A stretch of DNA of 64,000 bases from the NCBI GenBank assembly GCA_013368315.1, contig JAACJM010000002.1, positions 682,001-746,000 on the forward strand, read 5' to 3'. Origin of the DNA: Tetrapyrgos nigripes (Eukaryota > Basidiomycota > Agaricomycetes > Agaricales > Campanellaceae). The position numbers and the translations under genes are program-made. The notes beneath the pieces are model-generated. The model was not told the DNA's origin. It saw only the letters and a program-made list of their open reading frames with translations, and did no database searches. This document shows positions 33,043 to 44,064 of the stretch, piece by piece. Numbering within the stretch: the first letter of the stretch is position 1; each line of letters begins with the position of its first letter.

Positions 33043-33333
33043 TAAGTAAAAGGGTACTGTAGTAAATATAATATAATTAGTTATGGAGAAGGGAATGAAT
33101 ACAGGTATAGGGACACACCTCAGGTTCACACAACGTAGTGGGAACAACTGAGGTGTGTCGAGGCAGCGTCGTGCAGTATAAGTGGGGACTTGTAAGTACG
33201 GATCAAACATAAAGTCAAATAGATGGATCATGAATAAGGAGTAAGGGAGTGAAGATAGGGAAAAGAAATAGGAGATAGATATAAATGGAAATTACTTATT
33301 ATGGGTGTAGGAACTCGTCTCCTTTACAGATAG

Positions 33334-33774
33334 TTTCTGTTGCCTTGTCTTTGGCCCTTGCTGAGCCGTACCATTGGTTACCGCGCAGAAGGTCCCAAAT
33401 CGTTTAGGTCAACAAGTCCTCGACGTGCAGATATCAAAGCGGATAACGACTCTTTGGATGATGAGGATGCCACACGTGTTCGGATATATCTTGCTGACCC
33501 CGACCCCCGCCTCTCGGTCTTATTGTACAGAGACCTCATATGCTTAGGTATGTGCGCGGCACTCCTTATCCTTTCTTCCTCACACTAATAATTCTTATGA
33601 CAGGCTTTGTTTGATAATGTGTCCAGATTGTGTAGAGACTGCTTATAGATAGTGTAGCCTGTTGTTATGATTGTACTTCGAGTAGTTGCCAATAAATTTC
33701 TTTCTATCTATTCATCTTCATTGTGTCAAACGTGATAACTAGGCAGATATCTGACTGCATATTGTTGAGTAGAG
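33334..33774. other. Right flank of the copia insertion, no gene seen
   Basis: Continues the pre-insertion locus from 26506. An open frame at 33340-33588 has no motif. GTATGT at about 33546 could be a donor, but no gene can be built. Confidence 0.4.
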
Positions 33775-33951
33775 GAGTATAATCTATGCATATCTATGCA
33801 TTCTGTTGCGTAAGATATGCATAATTGTGCATAAATTTTGGAACTTGAGAAAGGACTTGCATGAGGAGCATAATATGCATAATCTTGCAATTTAATGCAT
33901 TCTTATGCATTTTTCGGTCTTTTTCATTCCTTTATTGCATGAAGTTGTATA
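33775..33951. repeat. TGCATA-rich inverted-repeat element, copy 2
   Basis: The right end complement (TATACAACTTCATGCAATAA) is identical to the left end of the element at 25246. The interior again is full of ATGCAT and TGCATA words. The left boundary is approximate. Its insertion or abutment coincides with the missing 5' end of the HET pseudogene. Confidence 0.5.
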
Positions 33952-33969
33952 CAAGGCTTTTCCTGATGA

Positions 33970-35738
33970 CTAAACCCTTCCCTTCGCGAAATTCACTGTC
34001 TTCACCTCTATCCAGGCCCCCCAAACTCCCCCATCCAATGTCACCTCACCACCGTTTCTCTCCTCTCTTCACCCAAACCATTCTACGAAGCTCTATCCCA
34101 CGTCTGGGGTGACCCCTCCAATTGTCCTTCAATCGTTCTTCACGACTCTCCCTTTCCAGTAACGCGTAACTTGTTCACAGCGTTAAATTACCTACGGGAC
34201 GAGTCGCCGAATGGCAAAGAACGTATACTTTGGGTTGATGCAGTTGTCATTAACCAAGAGGATATCGATGAGCAGAATTTTCAAGTCAGTATGATGGACG
34301 CGGTGTATGCTTCGGCTAGTCATGTCCTCATTTGGCTTGGAGAGGCAGAAGAGGCAGACTCGGATCCGGAGGGGGGTAGTGATGATGTGTTTGATGTATT
34401 CCAGGTTCTTGCTGAGGGAAGGGAAACAGAGGTTGATTTGGAAAGGAAATTAAGGGCGTATAGCGTTTGTTTCAACCTCAATAACATTAACAGACCATGG
34501 TTCGGGTGTGTGTGGATCTTACAAGAGTTGGTCTTAGCGATGGCTGATCCAGTTATCTTATGTGGAACTAAATGGATTAGTTGGGAGAATTTCATGAAGG
34601 CACAGAGAGTCTTGGAGAGGTAGAATTCGAGGTAATAGGGTATGAGAGAATTCTGACGGATTCGGAGGAGATGATGTGTAAAACGAAATTTGACACTCTC
34701 AATGACCTTCGTCAAGCCATATTGAGGAATAAAGGGGAAAGTTTGAGGCAGCTTATTGTGTTTTCTTGCTCATCTCTAGCGACGGATCCTAGAGACAAGA
34801 TATATAGGTTGCTTGGGATAATGAAAAAGGAAGATAAGAGTGTTGGACCGATAGTTGTGGATTATAGGAAGCCAATCACAGTCGTATATGCAGACGCAAT
34901 GACACACCTTTTTGCAAAGGGGCAAGGACCATACTTCCTCTCTGGTGTATCATTAGGAGGGAAAAGAGATGGGTGGCCTTCCTGGGTACCGGATTTCACT
35001 GCCCAAGTTGTGGATTATCAACGTGATCAAGGCGAAGAATTTACACCCGGCACTACTTTTCATCCTCGTGGTGTGGGAGTATCAGGTCTAGGTGCGGATG
35101 CAGATAATGGAGGGATTCTAGATGATGGAAAGACCCTTCAAATCAAAGGAATGTTTGTGGACATTGTGACGGAGGTCTTGGTCTTGAAGCAAACGCTCGA
35201 TGAATCCCTTCAGCAACTCTCACAAATGGAAGACCTTGCCGAACGAGCCAAAGACTGAATACCAACGAACAACACTTTGCGCCCTTATCTCGAAAAGTAC
35301 TAGTGCAGTGGAAAGCTATGGTAAACTTTGATCTGGAACAGGCTTTATTCGCATGAGCCACCACTGTCATCTTTTGAGGACGTGTATGAAACTATCGTAG
35401 GAAGGCGTGGTCTTCCAGCAGAATTCTCCTCAATGGAGGATTATGTCCGGGATTATAAAAACAACCTTTCGAATATATTGCCCAGAAAGACTTTCTTCAC
35501 AACAGAAAGCGGTCTCGTTGGATTGGGTGTATCTGGTATACAGAGAGGGGATCATATCGCTATCTGGTTTGGAGCACCCGTGCCTTTTGTGATTCGGCCC
35601 ATCGAGTTAGAGTCAGCTGAGAGGGATTTCTATAATCTTGTTGGGGTAGCATATGTTGCAGGAATCATGGATGGAGAAATGGTCGATGAGATATACTGCA
35701 AGGATCTGGCTGACACTAAGATGTTCTTTATTGTATAG
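33970..35738 (+). pseudogene. HET-domain gene, degenerate
   Basis: HET-domain (PF06985) sequence of a subgroup different from the 17283 gene. The frame opens with REIHCLHLYPG, then QCHLTTVSL, FYEALSHVWGDP, RILWVDAVVINQEDIDEQ, SASHVLIWLGEA and RPWFGCVWILQELVLA. No ATG is available in frame, so the 5' end is lost or in an unseen exon. At about 34620 the frame hits TAG and the homology moves to another frame, with TDPRDKIYRLLGIM and VDYRKPITVVYADAM. After TGA at 35256 two further stops follow. The same frame then gives the typical C-terminus RKTFFTTESGLVGLGVSG, RGDHIAIWFG and YVAGIMDGE. One frameshift and three stops make a functional product unlikely, though an unusual intron over 35256-35330 cannot be excluded. 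Confidence 0.75.
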
Positions 35739-36293
35739 GATGCTAGTGCACAAAGCTTTGATACAATGTTATGGGCATCATGTATAGATACGAAAATCTT
35801 GCGAAAACTGTAATCTTTTTGTTCCCTTCTATTTCTTGTACAGTGCTGAAGCCAGATTGCCACTGTTTTTATTCACCTTCTTCCTCCTGCTCTCGAAGCA
35901 CTCGAGTCGGATGTCTTTCCGAAGGGTGGCACGAATATGTGGGTACCTTTCATAGCCCGAGTCTATAATTGTTTTAATCATCAGGTTCCTGTAATATTCA
36001 GCCAACTGACGCTTTGGCACTCTGCATGCTCACCATTTATTCTAGAATTCATGACCTTTCCCTGGAGCACCTCTAAACTCTCCAGAGCCGGGACTTGATA
36101 CGATGCGCATGGTCATGCCCAGGCTATCGGTTCCATGTCACCCATGGTCCTAAAGGTGATTTGGCCCAGCTCACCCCTCGGGCAGACAGGTCACGTTCGT
36201 GTGAAACATCACGTGTAGTGTACGCGACGGTCTCCAAATGTAGTAACTATGTAGAACAATAGAAAATTTCCTTGCATCTCATGTTGTTTATTC
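35739..36293. other. Intergenic, possible 5' part of the MULE element
   Basis: No gene. The left terminal repeat of the MULE should lie here or further left, but no inverted partner was found to the right of 39219. Confidence 0.4.
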
Positions 36294-39219
36294 ATGTCCA
36301 CCCTCTTCCCAATGGACCCAGAGCCCCCTTCACCCTCCGAAAAAGCACTGGATGCCCCTGCCACCACAAAGAACTGCTCAAGAAACAAGTGCAAGAAACC
36401 TTTTCCTATTCTAGACAAAAATACCACATGTCCAAAGTGCCGAGAAGCGAACACTGAGCAAAAAAGGAGAAACCATGCAGCAGCAAAGAGACGTCGAGAG
36501 GAGGAGGAACACCCATGTCGTGATGGCTGCCCACTGAATCCAGGCGAGCAACTTGATGGCTCAGAGCATGAGGGCAGTGAGACGGACACTGAAGTGAGTG
36601 TTTAAAAACATTTGCCAAATTTGAAACTAACAAAAACCTTTAGACACATACTGTACCCTACACACGCTTCCCTGATGCCGAATCTATGTTCACGAGTCTC
36701 AGAACAGCCTTCAATTCAATGGAAAAGGTTTTGGAATTTGCTGGAGAGTACATCATAGACCAAGATCCTCTTGTTACCGATAAAGAGCAGGTCCAGATGA
36801 CTGTAAGAGAGATTTGGCAGGTTACTGGATATTGTTGGATGTGAGTCTCATATTTCTGTGGCATTGGACACTGTATTAAATGACGCAACTACACCAGTGT
36901 TCACAATCATCCAAAAATGTTGACCGGCCATAAAACAATCTTGTATTGTTGTCAAGACGCTCTTCACAAACAGAAATCTAGAAAGAAGCAAGGTCCAGAT
37001 ACCATCAATCGAGACACACCAGGAATGCACCGCTATTCATGTCAGAGTCGCCTCACTGTGACAAGCAAAAATCTCAGTCCTGCCAATTCACGTGTAAAGT
37101 TGGTTAGCCTCCGGATTAAACACTTGGAGAAACATGTGTCCTACTACAATGTTTTCATGCCCGGTGAAGCAAGCCAGATCATCCGAGATAATCTACTCTC
37201 TTCCACTCCTAATTCCTTGGTCCATCAACTTCAACAACTCTACCCACACCTCACTTCTGCCCAGATACACTCTGCTTGGACAGTCATGAGCGAAGAAATA
37301 TGGAAGAAGGACAAGGACCAACTCGCCTCTGCTAAGATGGTCCTTGAAGAGCATCGTGATGTTGTTGACACTTTTGTGGCCACAAATGAAGAAGGAACTG
37401 TTCAACTGTGCTGGGGTCTGAAACCGATAGCAAGTACCGTGTGGAAAAAGTCAATTGTGGTAGAAATATCGATGGACGCGACTTGTGAGTCTACTATGGC
37501 TTTATTATATTTGAGAAATTACTGACCTTTAGATCATAATACAGTCGAGACCAACGCAAAGCATCTCGAACTGTATTGCATCATGACAGAAGTCGATGGC
37601 GTTGGGATGCCTCTGTCATACTGTCTATTATCCACCATCAATGCCACAGAACCTGGAAAACAGAAGCATGCACTTGAGATATGGGCCTGGCAGGTGAAGG
37701 AGAAGTATGCAGTCAATCCTACTTTTATTCATGTGGATAAAGACCTTGGGGAAATCGGCATGGCTCAAACCGTCTGGCCCAGAGCGAAGATTCAGATCTG
37801 CTGGTGGCATCAACGAAAAGCTGTCAGGGAGCGGATCACTAAGGCAGAACTATCGACAACGCCTTATGATTCTGTGGCAGCTCATAAAGAATTTTCATTC
37901 ATTGACATTGACTTCGTACCTCCGAGCAGACCTGATTTGCGTGAGGGCAGTGGTAGAATACCACTGTGGATGAGCCTGCATCACCAATTCCAGTCAAAAA
38001 AGAAGATCCAAACCAAATCACGATCTGCCTACCAGCATCACAATACACACGGTGTCAAACCCGATCAGCTAATGGCCAAACAAATGCCGATTCTGACAAT
38101 CAACATGAACCCAATGTTGTTGAAACTTCAAAACGAGTCTTTTGCCCATCAGAACGATGTGAAGAAGTGATTATGAAGATGGACTCACATCGACATGCAC
38201 ATCCGTTGATACCTGGGTATGCTGCACCTGCACCCAAGGGCATCTATCACTGGGCTGTCAAGAAAATGTATCAGTACTGCCTCCAACATGTCCTCCGTGA
38301 GCTATGGGCATACCTTTGGGAAAATTGGTACTGTGCAAAACACTGGCAACTCTGGGCCTGTTCAGTTGTACTGGAGATACCTAGACTTCGCACCACTATG
38401 ATCAATGAGAGTCATTGGCGGCATATTAAGCATGACTTCTTACACCATTTCCACAAACCCTGCATGGATCTACTCATCTGGATCATAATCACGAAGTTAA
38501 GGCCTTCTTACCAACGGAAATTGGACAATCTTACCATAGACATTGGAAGATACTGAGGACTTGCTTCGTGGAGGAAAGCCTTCAAAAGGGAATGGAGGCA
38601 GTGCGAGCAGACCCCAATTACTCTTCCCATTGACCCGAAATACCGCCCAAACGTCAAATGTTGGACATGTACTTGTCCAAGTCAAGGACCCAGCTGCTTT
38701 CTCATATGCAAACACCTCGTACAATCTGTCAAACCCGTGCCCAACACTTTCTTTCTGGAAGTGACGCGTATCCGCACCTCACCATTTTGGCTCCATAGAG
38801 ACTTGGTTCCTAAAGATGAATTGGAGGTGGCTACTGATGAGAAAGAGAAGACAGTTGATGATGAAGAAGGGGCAGATTTACTGGCAATGGAGCAGAACGA
38901 ACCGGAAAATGGGAGCGAGAGTGAGGATGAAGATGAAGATGTGTATCATTTGGAAGCTGAACAGGCAGCTGGTCAACATGCGGCAACATACAATGAGTGC
39001 ATGACCAGCCTTTCCAAGTCTCTCAGGGACTTCGCAGATGCAATTGAGTATCAGAAGCAATTCCGGGACGAACGGTTCCTTAATGCTCTGGAGCGTCAGG
39101 GTGCTGGGTTCTTCCAGTTGGTTGAGAGTTGTTTTGAGAAGGAGAGACGACAGAACTCAAATAGAGGAGCTCCTACAAGTACATGGGGAGCGGGTGCATC
39201 TTCCTCCATGTTTTACTGA
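36294..39219 (+). pseudogene. MULE (Mutator-like) transposase gene, degenerate
   Basis: Exons near 36294-36593, 36644-36840, 36898-37483 and 37533 onward splice in phase. The N-terminus has a Cys pair motif (CSRNKCKKPF, then CPKCREAN) and a basic helix. YCCQDALHK and MHRYSCQSRL form another zinc-like pair. The MULE DDE core shows Asp in EISMDATYHN, Asp in VDKDLGEIGMAQ, the family WWHQRKAVRERI block, and Glu in INESHWRHIKHDFL. A SWIM finger follows (CTCPSQGPSC then CKHL). The tail is acidic and has a coiled-coil-like segment. The frame shifts by one near 37955 (after GSGR, before DEPASP). A TGA at 38554-38556 splits the region before the SWIM finger. No terminal inverted repeats were detected. 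A dead copy of an agaricomycete MULE is the best reading. Confidence 0.8.
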
Positions 39220-40448
39220 ACACGTCTGCGTAGCAGTGAAGAAGACACATAGATGTAACATGCGTCACACCGAAATTTGGAATTACCCCATTAATTACTC
39301 ATGTACATGCCATTACCTATGTGATACCAGCACAAACAACTTGTACATACTCATACATCTCAACCAAAACCTTCTGCACAAAGAACAGCAGTGTTATACT
39401 CCAGTGACCCAGACTTACTGCCAGGCGAAAATTTCTGCTATGTAGCATGTGACACATTCACGTGCATGTCCGCCCTATGGGTGAGCAAGGGCAAATCTGA
39501 TGACTGAAAATGGAACATGATTGCCCTCAAACTTGAAGTAGAAAACAAAACTGAGGGAAAAAGAGAATTAAGCAAAACAGATGATACGAGTCTAGGATGC
39601 TGATCGCTGATGAAAATGAAATATGAACAGGTGAAAATGGAATGAAATAGGAGAGAGAATGGGAGTAACCGGGGTACAGAATAGGCATAGCCACAAGCAG
39701 AAAGTGAGTGTAAAGAACTCAGCCTCATTCTTCAGCCTCATAATGGATAGAGCACCGCAACCTGCAAAACAAACAGGGTGATCTGCCATGCAAATGGACA
39801 AGATTTGAGAGATTCCCGAGGCCAAAGCAACCTGATAATAAGTATAGGATTTTGGATGATTAAAATCAAACAAAAGGTGACATAACATCCATAGAAGATT
39901 GCAAGGTTGCAAAGTTGCACAGTAGGTGGCTGTGGTAGAAAGGTTGTGGGATGTTAGTGTCAGGGACTGTATCTGCAAGGATCTTGAAGTCAAGAATGCC
40001 AATAGGAAAATAAGGTTATGTTGTCCAGAATGGTCTTGAGGCATGGAACTGCTGGGCAGTTGCAAATATCTTGATATTGTAGGAAGGATAAAGCTGAAAT
40101 AGAAGCAGAATGGATAAGCACAGAGATAAAGCAGTTGTTCAGAGAAATACCAGTGGCATTGCAGACTAGGGTTTGAAAATATCAGGACTGTGGTACATGC
40201 AGATATAGCTACTGTATATATACTGTCACTATGAGTCAGAACAAGTCAGAACAAGTCAGAGTAATTAAATGAGTCAGTAACACTCTAGTACATGTGTTGT
40301 AAGGTAGACAAGTCAATATGAGTCACAATGAATATAGGGGAAAGTGTGGAAAATGAGAGATAGGGGTACCTGTGAATATGACTCATGACAGTTAGAGAAA
40401 GCCAGTATAAAATCCATGTAGAACTCAGGAGAGGGATTTTTAAATACT
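39220..40448. other. CpG-poor stretch without a gene
   Basis: No coding support. From about 39430 the sequence is strikingly poor in CG dinucleotides and rich in TG/CA. Around 39686-39750 it resembles 44834-44900 (CATAGCCACA, GTGTAAAGAAC and CTCRTAATG in the same order). Confidence 0.45.
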
Positions 40449-40840
40449 GTAGAAGGTAATGTCATACACCATAGAATGTGGTATTGTCATGCAGTAGTGG
40501 GTAGAAGGTAAAGATACTATATGATGATATCGTGCAGTAGAAATGATGTAGGGACTTAGGTGTCAAAGCAATGTAGAATGTGGCAGCCATCATGTAGAGA
40601 GTAAAAGGTGATGAGATTAATATAATAATATTGTGTAGAAGAAAGGTGTAGAAAAGTGCCAAAACACTGTAGAAAATAATGCTGTTGGACAGTAGATGGT
40701 AGAAGGCAATGATATAGTGGTATTATGCAGTAGAAAGGTGTTGAACCATAGAAAAAAAGTGCTGTTGCACAGTAGTAGACAGTAAAGGGAAATGATATAA
40801 TGATATCATCTAGTACTAGAATGACATCAAATACCATATA
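40449..40840. repeat. Degenerate tandem repeat, about 4 units of 80-100 bp
   Basis: Each unit begins with a version of GTAGAAGGTAATGATA, passes a TATTATGCAGTAGAAAGGTG block and ends with ATAGAATGTGGTGCTGTTGC-like sequence. Unit starts are near 40450, 40505, 40605, 40700 and 40782. Units are diverged and vary in length. It looks like an old minisatellite or the subterminal repeat field of a DNA transposon. Confidence 0.55.
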
Positions 40841-41880
40841 AGATGGCGCTGTTACAGTGTAAAAATGCCAGTGCTACTGGGAAGATTCTATTTCACAGTG
40901 GTGCCCTGGGTCCCTTGCTAAGATCACTTGTCAAGATGCATGGTGGTAACAGCCAAGGACAAAGGTGTGTCACAGTGAGGATGTCCCAACTGAAGCTCAA
41001 ACTTGAAAGTCAGTGTATGATTTAGGAAAGGTGAAGAAGAACAATCAATTTGAGATGGCTCTGGCAAGTTACCCAAAGCAGAACAGATGTCACACAGCCA
41101 GCATGCTTTCCCATCTCAGATCCAAAGTAATGTGGGATTGTAATACATGTCCCACATATATAGGGTGGCAGGGAAACAAGGTAGCTTAAATATAGGAGGC
41201 ATAGAATAAGACACTGGTATCTGATTGGGTAAACACTGGGGTTCAGTGAATAAAACTGCCTGGACTGAATGAGAGGAGAGGTGCCATATCCTGTGCAAAA
41301 TGCCAATTGGACTTCTTCCAGGAGGTGCAGGTATTTGGAACAAATGTTCAGTATAATTTCACCAGGAAGTGGATCAGAGTCAATACTGGCATAACAATGC
41401 ATCAGAAGACCAACATAAGAAAGGGTAGGAATCTCTCAAGGTGAACGAGGGAGTTGTGTTGAGATTGTAAGCCATTGTGATGCATTTTGAAGCATTTGAT
41501 TGAGCTCCAATTACAGTCAGCCAAGTGACAACATTTATTGAGGCAAGTTTACAAGCCAACACTTGTAGTTGAGACGAGAGCCAGGTCAACAGCATGATCA
41601 AGGTGTGAGATAGGGTATGGGAGGGCTCAGGCTGAACAGAGAAGGATCTCCTATGAGTATCCCATGAGAGAGCAGATTTCTCCATTTACAGCTACACTGT
41701 CCATAGGGCTGTACAGTTAACAGGTCCAAATGAGCATAGACCAATGAGGCCAAGGGAGCATATGCAAAGCCAGAAAACGGCATGGTTTGTAGAAAGGAAT
41801 GCATTGGATAGAACGCCCCATCAGCAGGTTTCAGTGATAAAAAGTAAATCCAAGGGACACCATTACAGCTAGAAGCAGGG
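40841..41880. other. CpG-poor stretch without a gene
   Basis: No motif-bearing frame. Composition matches 39430-43300, so it is probably part of the same transposon-derived block. Confidence 0.4.
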
Positions 41881-41883
41881 CAG

Positions 41884-42441
41884 CACTGGAAGCAAATCCC
41901 TGTAAATACACCACCATACAGGGATATTACAGCAGCCTTACTACAAGTCATTCAATAAGTAATACACCTTACATTACAGGAGTATTACAAACACATATAT
42001 TGTCCAGAACAATCCTGTAAGACTGCTGTAAATCAGGGTGGATTACAGCAACATTTCAGTGTGACATAGTGTCACAGTAATACATTCTGTAATACTGCTG
42101 AGAAATACAAAGGTATTTCAGAGTGACACTGGAAGAAATTCCTGGACTTGTCATAAGGCTGCTGTAATACCCCTGTATGGCAGGGTAATTACAGGAATTT
42201 CTTCCAGTGTCACTCTGAAATACCTCTGTATTTCTCAGCAGTATTACAGAATGTATTACTGTGACACTATGTCACACTGAAATGTTGCTGTAATCCACCT
42301 TGATTTACAGGATTGTTCTGAAAAATATATGTGTTTGTAATACTCCTGTAATGTAAGGTGTATTACTTATTGAATGACTTGTAGTAAGGCTGCTGTAATA
42401 CCCCTGTATGGCAGCATATTTACAGGGATTTGCTTCCAGTG
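41884..42441. mobile_element. 558-bp foldback element with CACTG ends and 3-bp target duplication
   Basis: Starts CACTGGAAGCAAATCCCTGT and ends with its reverse complement. CAG flanks both sides (41881-41883 and 42442-42444). Nearly the whole element is one long inverted repeat centred at about 42165. CACTG termini and a 3-bp duplication are features of the CACTA (EnSpm) superfamily. In the middle, 42127-42209 again reads CACTGGAAGAAATTCCTG to its complement, so a second smaller pair of ends is present. No coding capacity. Confidence 0.8.
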
Positions 42442-42551
42442 CAGCTATGGAACAGGCAAGTTTGGGCATTGCTTGGGAAAGATGATAATCAGAACTGTTT
42501 GAAAGTAAAAACACATAATACATCCTTGGGATGTTTGAGAGGTTGAGCACC

Positions 42552-43296
42552 TTAAGTTGTAATCAGGCAATCATGCCTGCAATATGGTAACAGATGCATA
42601 ACTGGACAGGACACAGTGGTCAAGGTAGGAGTCATCATAAACATGTATGGCAGAATTTCTTGATATTGAGAATTCATGTCGCCATCAGGCTCTGGCTCTT
42701 GTTGAGGTTCAGGCTGAGGTTGAGGAGGCATAAGAGGGCCATCCTGTGGTTCAATGTGACCTGTTCCCATAGCCTGACCTCTGCCTCTGCCTCTTTCACA
42801 TGGACAACCACAGCCATGGCCAGTTGGGGGTGGCTGATGAGCAGGAAGATTTGCAAGCTGGTTGTGGAGGTCAGCTGGCAAATGTTGAAACCTATTTGCA
42901 TAGTTCTAAACATACTTTAATATAAGAAAGAGTATACACATATTTGAACAAAAATAAACTTACCTGTCCATCAGCAGCTGTATTTGAGGGCCCTGCCAAA
43001 ACATTCTTTAGAGAAATGAGTTATAATCAGTAAATATTTATACAATTTTTAAGAAAGCTCACCTGCTGATGGGGTCTTCTACCTGCTCTACTTGGGCCAG
43101 GCATTGGTGGCAAATCTCGGAGTTGTACAGCAATGCCCTGAGTTAGCTGATACTGGTTATTGCCATAATCAACCACCTGAAATGGGTCTTCTTGAGCTGG
43201 ATTGTAAGGTTGAGCAGGACGTTGACTCAAGTTGAAGGGTACCAGAGCAATAGCATGTTGTTCTTGAGGTACATGCCTTGCCTCAGGACTGTCCAT
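42552..43296 (-). CDS. Pro/Gln-rich hypothetical protein in transposon-derived block
   Basis: Three exons on the minus strand (43296-43063, 42992-42964 and 42891-42552) with good GT-AG sites join in frame to 200 residues. The N-terminus MDSPEARHVPQEQH is followed by QRPAQPYNPAQEDPFQVVDY. The middle has PAHQPPPTGHGCGCPCERGR with RGRGRG, an RGG-like basic stretch. Then comes a Pro/Gln/Glu run (MPPQPQPEPQQEPEPDGD). No domain is recognised. The surrounding CpG-poor repeat landscape and the short middle exon suggest an accessory gene or fragment of a large DNA transposon rather than a host gene, but this is inference. Splice phase consistency over two introns is the main support. Confidence 0.5.
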
Positions 43297-43649
43297 AACA
43301 TGTGAATTTCATTCTCTTTCACATTGAGCATTTCTCTCCCTCTGGGGAGGATTTGGTGGGGTTTCCCTAATTAATTTATTCAGTTTCCTCAGAAGAATTC
43401 CCAAGAAGAAATTGAAATATGTTATTCACATAGATTATCAAATAGATTATCAAAAATACACCTCTGGGATACATAAAGTCAGTAATAGTAGCACTTCAGT
43501 TGATTTTACAATCTTACATGTACTGCAGTTGGGGGTCTCAGATAGCTCAAATAGCCAGAAAAGCAAAGAAGGCACAAAAAATGTCCCAGTCATGTTACAT
43601 GTTACATAACCAAAAGTTTGCGGCCTTGAGGCAAAAGTCTGAGTTCAAA
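43297..43649. other. Stretch without a gene
   Basis: Upstream flank of the Pro/Gln-rich gene. A short direct repeat ATAGATTATCAAATAGATTATC lies at about 43430-43455. Nothing else seen. Confidence 0.4.
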
Positions 43650-44064
43650 CGGGAACTGAAGAGTCCAAGTCCTGAATCCAAGTCCAGGTTTAAGTCCAGG
43701 TCCAGGTCAGTGTCCAAGTCTACAAATGGAGTCCTAAGTACTGTACAGGTCCAGATACAGGTCCAGGAGTTGCTAGAGGAGTCCAGGGTGTATTGGGAGG
43801 GTGTGGGAATGAGACCATGAGTCTAGAGCTCAGGCTTACTAAGGGTCGCACGTCATCTCTTTCTCCTCCCTCCACTACTGCTTGACACTCACATGCCCCA
43901 CGTCTTCTCTGCCTTGTCATCACCAATCTTCGCCCATCCAGCTGCATACAGGTATTCTACTGTACTAATAGCAGTTTCTAGACACTAATCATATACTTGG
44001 ACTCAGACTTATATTTGGACTCGGACTTGGACTCGGGACCCAGACTTGGACCCCTCAGTTCCCG
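43650..44064. repeat. Inverted-repeat element built of TCCAAGTCCAGG-type hexamers
   Basis: The left end CGGGAACTGAAGAGTCCAAG matches the complement of the right end (CGGGAACTGAGGGGTCCAAG). Both arms continue as degenerate hexamers of TCCAAG, TCCAGG and TCCGAG. The interior of about 230 bp has no gene. Likely a MITE with repetitive subterminal regions. Confidence 0.6.

Larger units (their letters stand above)
26512..33328 (-). mobile_element. Ty1/copia LTR retrotransposon, nested by a Tc1/mariner element
   Basis: A minus-strand copia element bordered by GATAG duplications. Order on its own strand: 5' LTR (33328-31395, split by the Tc1 insertion), primer-binding site (31394-31377), gag-pol (31307-26928), polypurine tract AGGGGGAG (26910-26903), and 3' LTR (26902-26512). 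Subtracting the 1627-bp Tc1 element and its duplicated TA, the 5' LTR is 305 bp. The 3' LTR core (26598-26902) is also 305 bp, preceded by an 86-bp partial duplication. The LTRs are still very similar, so the insertion is fairly recent, but two stops in the polyprotein make it non-autonomous. Confidence 0.9.
31395..33328 (-). repeat. Copia 5' LTR split by Tc1/mariner element
   Basis: LTR sequence runs 31395-31415 (ending ACCGATA) and resumes at 33043 or 33045 (TA)AGTAAAAGGG, exactly continuing the left LTR where it reads ACCGATAAGTAAAAGGG. Without the insertion it is 305 bp. It ends TTTACA at 33328, followed by the GATAG duplication. Confidence 0.9.

Noticed and set aside
40449..40840. CRISPR-like array of spaced repeats
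   Set aside because: Units are degenerate along their whole length, there is no conserved repeat with unique spacers, and the genome is eukaryotic.
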